DNA from: Flavobacteriaceae bacterium UBA4022
GTDB lineage: Bacteria; Bacteroidota; Bacteroidia; Flavobacteriales; Flavobacteriaceae
Direction of reading: 5' to 3'
Assembly: GCA_002384055.1 (NCBI GenBank)
Contig: DGAU01000016.1
Span: forward strand, 165,030-180,843
DNA length: 15,814 nucleotides
Numbering within the stretch: the stretch's first letter is position 1; every line of letters begins with the position of its first letter. Positions 13,284-15,814 of this stretch are shown one piece after another. Position numbers and translations under genes: made by a program. A model generated the notes under the pieces. That model made no database searches, was not told where the DNA came from, and saw only the letters and a list, made by a program, of their open reading frames with translations.

Positions 13284-14159
13284 TTAAGGCAGCAATACCC
13301 GTTGAATTTCATTCCGGTATTGAGATGGGCTTTTTCCCGTGGCTAATCTGAATGTTTTGTTGAAATGAGAAAAATTGTTAAATCCCGCCGCAAAGCAAAT
13401 ATCCGTGATACTGAGATGCCCTTCGGCGAGTAACTTACGCGCATGGACCAAACGGTATTCATTCACAAATTGAACAAAAGTTTTCCCTGTTTTTTGTTTA
13501 AAATAACGGCTAAAGGCTTGTGGGGTCATGCTGACCTTGTCTGATATTTCGTCTAGGCTAATAGGCCGCATAAAGGCGGTGCCCACAAAACTGTAAATCG
13601 TATCCAAACGATGGGTGTCTTGGGGTTTGGACTCCAAGATGAGGTGTTCTGCATTGAGCACCGCAAAATCTTTGGTAAGGGCGAGTTTTTGTAAAATATT
13701 TAAAAAGCTCAATAATCGATCGAATGTACCCAAATGGAGTAGGGCTTCTATTTTTGGACCCACGGAGGCTTTAACACCATCGCCAAAGGCCAAGCCCTGT
13801 CTGCTGCGGACCAATAATTGTTTGATATGGGTCATTTCTGGCGCATCGAAAAAATCTGTCCCTAAGAAATCTTCTCTCGCCTGAATAACGACCTCGCTCT
13901 TGTTTTGGGTCAGATGATCTGTGAATCCAAAATGCGGTAGTTGTGCCCCAATTAACAATAGATCGCCATCGGCGTAATATGACATGTGATTACCAATGTG
14001 GCGTTTTCCGCTGCCTCCGTTGACATAAACGATTTCCATTTCGGGATGGTAATGCCAGGATGCGGGATGCGTCGCATTAAAAGTTTTTAAATCATCAACA
14101 GCGAGTGAACTGCCAAAAGAGGGGGCAATGGACTCTAACAGGGGTTTCTTCTTCATCAT
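13284..14159 (-). CDS. AraC family transcriptional regulator with N-terminal cupin-like domain
   Basis: A 291-residue DNA-binding regulator. The N-terminal sensor domain has the cupin-like segment SWHYHPEMEIVYVNGG (34-49), with H36, H38 and E40, and YYADGDLLLIGAQLPH. The C-terminal AraC/XylS domain holds two helix-turn-helix units: ISLDEISDKVSMTPQAFSRY with the adjoining FKQKTGKTF, and ITDICFAAGFNNFSHFNKTF followed by GKSPSQYR. The ligand is unknown; cupin-type AraC proteins commonly sense sugars or small metabolites. The two adjacent ATG codons (14159 and 14156) are both possible starts. The upstream region carries two -7-like boxes and operator-like repeats, so autoregulation is plausible. 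Divergent from it is a small secreted protein, a possible target. Confidence 0.94.
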   Translation of the reverse strand: MMKKKPLLESIAPSFGSSLAVDDLKTFNATHPASWHYHPEMEIVYVNGGSGKRHIGNHMSYYADGDLLLIGAQLPHFGFTDHLTQNKSEVVIQAREDFLGTDFFDAPEMTHIKQLLVRSRQGLAFGDGVKASVGPKIEALLHLGTFDRLLSFLNILQKLALTKDFAVLNAEHLILESKPQDTHRLDTIYSFVGTAFMRPISLDEISDKVSMTPQAFSRYFKQKTGKTFVQFVNEYRLVHARKLLAEGHLSITDICFAAGFNNFSHFNKTFRLATGKSPSQYRNEIQRVLLP

Positions 14160-14160
14160 A

Positions 14161-14200
14161 GCGTCACAAAGTTATTAGGGTACTCTTTGCGTCATTACGC
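14161..14200. repeat. GCGTCA direct repeat upstream of the AraC gene
   Basis: GCGTCA occurs at 14161-14166 and 14189-14194, 28 bases apart. The second copy is part of the interrupted palindrome GCGTCATTACGC (14189-14200). The first copy lies between the candidate -7 box and the start codon. The layout is that of a possible regulator site. Confidence 0.4.
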
Positions 14201-14208
14201 CAAAATTA
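14167..14208 (-). promoter_or_regulatory. Two candidate -7 elements of the AraC gene
   Basis: On the minus strand TAACTTTG (14174-14167) and TAATTTTG (14208-14201) each match TAnnTTTG perfectly. The proximal one would give an almost leaderless message; the distal one would give a leader of about 36 bases that includes the GCGTCA repeats. Neither has a TTG at the standard spacing. Confidence 0.4.
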
Positions 14209-14211
14209 ACC

Positions 14212-14226
14212 AATACCTGTGGTATT
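14212..14226. repeat. Perfect inverted repeat AATACC-TGT-GGTATT
   Basis: AATACC (14212-14217) and GGTATT (14221-14226) pair perfectly around a three-base centre. The element lies just upstream of the distal AraC -7 box in the 196-base region between the divergent AraC gene and the small secreted protein gene, without a T tract, so an operator is more likely than a terminator. Confidence 0.4.
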
Positions 14227-14355
14227 TTATCATTTATTACTCCATTTTGATTTCATGATGATAATATAGCACATATAATAGCTAAAAATACAGGAGCAAG
14301 CCTCTAATTTCCTGCGCATCTTTGCCTTGTATTTAACCTATAAAACAAGTTTGCT

Positions 14356-14685
14356 ATGAATTCATTTAAATTATTTTGTTTGGGATGTATCGCCTTAGTA
14401 CACTCCACCAGTTTTGCAAATACCTCACGGAATCCATTGGAAGATCTCTTTAGCGTTTCTGAAGATTCTGGTTTCGTTCAAGTCTCAGTTTTGAACCAAA
14501 CACAAGAGTCTTATGAATTGATCATTTATCAAATTGATGGCACGATTGTTTATAAGGGACGCTTGGGCCATGAGATCAGCCTGGGTAAAACATTTGACTT
14601 CAGCAATGCGGTCGAAGGCACCTACAACTTCAAGTTCGTTTCTGAGAATGGGAGCAAAGTGGTGAAAAGCATTAAAATCGGTTAG
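14356..14685 (+). CDS. Small secreted protein with sorting-domain-like beta module
   Basis: A 109-residue exported protein. Residues 1-21 form a signal peptide (FCLGCIALVHSTSFA). The mature part is beta-rich and ends in a pattern like the C-terminal sorting domains of type IX secretion cargo and the related DUF3244-type modules: VLNQTQESYELIIYQIDGTI, then a KTFDFSNAVEGTYNFKF strand pair, then SKVVKSIKIG. Here that module is nearly the whole mature protein, so there is no separate cargo domain. No enzyme motif is visible. It may be a periplasmic or surface adhesin-like module. The gene is divergent from the AraC regulator (196 bases between), and a strong terminator follows, so it is likely a single-gene unit. 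No confident promoter was found. Confidence 0.8.
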   Translation: MNSFKLFCLGCIALVHSTSFANTSRNPLEDLFSVSEDSGFVQVSVLNQTQESYELIIYQIDGTIVYKGRLGHEISLGKTFDFSNAVEGTYNFKFVSENGSKVVKSIKIG

Positions 14686-14715
14686 TTAGGTTTTAATAAT
14701 TGGTCGTTAGTTGGA

Positions 14716-14743
14716 GGGAGTCGTCATGCGGCTCCCTTTTTTT
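14716..14743 (+). terminator. Terminator after the small secreted protein gene
   Basis: GGGAGTCG (14716-14723) pairs with CGGCTCCC (14729-14736) through seven Watson-Crick pairs and one T·G, around a TCATG loop, and is followed by seven T residues. It lies 30 bases after the stop codon. Confidence 0.92.
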
Positions 14744-14758
14744 ATGGCCTTATTGGTA

Positions 14759-14789
14759 TTGTATATCCCAAAGCCAAATCTTACCTTTG
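14759..14789 (+). promoter_or_regulatory. Promoter of the cyclophilin-FKBP gene
   Basis: TTG (14759-14761), a 20-base spacer and a perfect TACCTTTG (14782-14789) form a Bacteroidota promoter. Initiation near 14795 would give a leader of about 14 bases before ATG 14809. It lies just after the preceding terminator, so the gene is its own unit. Confidence 0.82.
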
Positions 14790-14808
14790 CCTTCTCAAAA
14801 AACAAGAT

Positions 14809-15741
14809 ATGACAGAAGGAATTTACGCCCGTTTTAATACCACTAAAGGGGAAATAACGATTAAACTTACCCACGACAAAACGCCAGGTACCGTTGGAAA
14901 CTTTGTAGCACTTGCCGAGGGGCAGTTAGAAAATAGCGCCAAAAAGCCAGGCCAGCCTTACTATGATGGAATGACCTTTCATCGCGTGATCGCTGATTTC
15001 ATGATTCAAGGTGGAGACCCTCAAGGGACGGGTTCTGGTGGTCCAGGCTATCAATTTGAAGACGAATTTCATTCAGAATTGAGCCATGATGGTCCAGGAG
15101 TATTGTCCATGGCAAATGCAGGTCCAGGGACCAATGGAAGTCAATTCTTCATTACCCATGGTGCCACGCCATGGTTGGATCAAAAGCATACGGTATTTGG
15201 ACATGTGACCGAAGGTATTGATGTCGTGAACACAGTAGCTCAAGGTGATGTAATAGAAACATTGACTATTGTACGCGTTGGATCCCAAGCGGAGCAATGG
15301 AATGCAGTTGAGGCCTTCCGTGCCTTTAATGGCGCCAAAACCGATCGTGAAGCGGCTGCCGCAAAAGCACAAGAAGAATTATTGACCGAGCTCTCGACAG
15401 GATTTTTACAGACCGATAGTGGCTTGCGTTACCAGATCCTTCAGGCCGGTAATGGTGAAATGCCTCAATCAGGTCAAACAGTGTCGGTTCATTACAAAGG
15501 TATGTTTGCCGACGGTAAAGAATTTGACAATTCTTACAAACGGGGTAATCCAATTTCCTTCCCAGTAGGTATGGGTAATGTCATAGCTGGATGGGATGAA
15601 GGCATACAATTGCTCAAAGTTGGGGACAAAGCTCGGTTTGTGATTCCGTCAGATCTAGGCTACGGAGCACGCGGAGCTGGTGGTGCGATTCCTCCTAATG
15701 CGACTTTAGTTTTTGACGTGGAACTGGTCTCTATAGACTAA
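14809..15741 (+). CDS. Dual-family peptidyl-prolyl isomerase: cyclophilin fused to FKBP
   Basis: A 310-residue cytosolic protein (no signal peptide) joining two unrelated prolyl isomerase folds. Residues 1-157 are a cyclophilin with the catalytic block FHRVIADFMIQGGD (57-70; F57, H58, R59, Q67), NGSQFFIT and PWLDQKHTVFG (121-131), where W122 matches the cyclosporin-contacting Trp of human cyclophilin A. A charged, Ala-rich helical linker (about 160-200, DREAAAAKAQEELLTEL) leads to an FKBP domain (about 201-310) with VHYKGMFADGKEFDNSY, VIAGWDEGI and GYGARGAGGAIPPNATLVFD, keeping the pocket residues Y229, F239, D240, W262, Y285 and F302. Both active sites look intact. Role: protein folding or chaperone activity. 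It is transcribed alone from its own promoter to a strong terminator. Confidence 0.96.
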   Translation: MTEGIYARFNTTKGEITIKLTHDKTPGTVGNFVALAEGQLENSAKKPGQPYYDGMTFHRVIADFMIQGGDPQGTGSGGPGYQFEDEFHSELSHDGPGVLSMANAGPGTNGSQFFITHGATPWLDQKHTVFGHVTEGIDVVNTVAQGDVIETLTIVRVGSQAEQWNAVEAFRAFNGAKTDREAAAAKAQEELLTELSTGFLQTDSGLRYQILQAGNGEMPQSGQTVSVHYKGMFADGKEFDNSYKRGNPISFPVGMGNVIAGWDEGIQLLKVGDKARFVIPSDLGYGARGAGGAIPPNATLVFDVELVSID

Positions 15742-15758
15742 TATTTCTGCGCTATTTG

Positions 15759-15794
15759 AAAAAAAAAAGGCCGTCCTTCAGGACGGCCTTTTTT
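15759..15794. terminator. Bidirectional terminator after the cyclophilin-FKBP gene
   Basis: GGCCGTCC (15769-15776) and GGACGGCC (15781-15788) pair perfectly around TTCA, with ten A residues before and six T residues after. It is symmetrical, so it probably also ends a convergent gene beyond the right edge. Confidence 0.95.
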
Positions 15795-15814
15795 ATGCTT
15801 TGATTTATGCTTTG
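15792..15814. repeat. Tandem 12-base repeat at the right edge
   Basis: TTTATGCTTTG occurs at 15792-15802 and 15804-15814 with one A between. Read on the minus strand, each copy contains AAAGCATAA, which could be the last codons and stop of a convergent gene, duplicated. The window ends here, so this cannot be decided. Confidence 0.4.

Overview
The window is a stretch of chromosome from a member of the Bacteroidota, most likely class Flavobacteriia. Several things point there. There are Bacteroidota-type families such as DUF4290, DUF2911 and START-like. Upstream regions contain the Bacteroidota promoter form (TTG, about 19-21 bases, TAnnTTTG). Shine-Dalgarno sequences are absent before nearly all starts, leaders are A-rich or very short, and the strong terminators have long A and T tracts. 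Most genes look like ordinary housekeeping genes. I see no phage, insertion sequence, CRISPR array or defence island, and no gene-free stretch longer than about 210 bases.

Left part (1-2722): a VOC-fold (glyoxalase-like) gene lies on the minus strand. Upstream of it is a tRNA-Met(CAT) gene with a clear promoter and terminator. On the plus strand follow a START-like protein and a class IV aminotransferase, separated by a terminator whose T tract runs into the aminotransferase start codon. A yqgE/algH-family gene converges on them.

Middle left (2798-6714): on the minus strand are an HU gene with its own promoter and terminator, and a tightly packed trio of P-loop ATPase, recQ and fmt whose genes overlap by 4 bases at both junctions. 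Between fmt and HU are two 20-base-spaced copies of a motif one base away from a DnaA box. A short divergent promoter region (6693-6761) separates the trio from a plus-strand operon of DUF493 (YbeD-like), DUF4290 and murA. The MurA carries Asp in place of the usual active-site Cys.

Middle right (9074-12233): a minus-strand operon reads SRPBCC protein, atypical short-chain dehydrogenase, class I photolyase/cryptochrome, then a secreted or membrane coiled-coil protein. Its promoter has an inverted repeat bracketing the -33 element and is a candidate site for light- or stress-dependent control.

Right part (12379-15814): a secreted DUF2911 protein converges on an AraC-family regulator across a bidirectional terminator. 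The AraC upstream region has several operator-like repeats. Then come a small secreted protein and a cytosolic fusion of a cyclophilin to an FKBP, with a precise promoter and a bidirectional terminator. The most distinctive items are the cyclophilin-FKBP fusion, the degenerate SDR beside the photolyase, the Asp-type MurA, and the overlap of terminator, promoter and start at 1283-1317.
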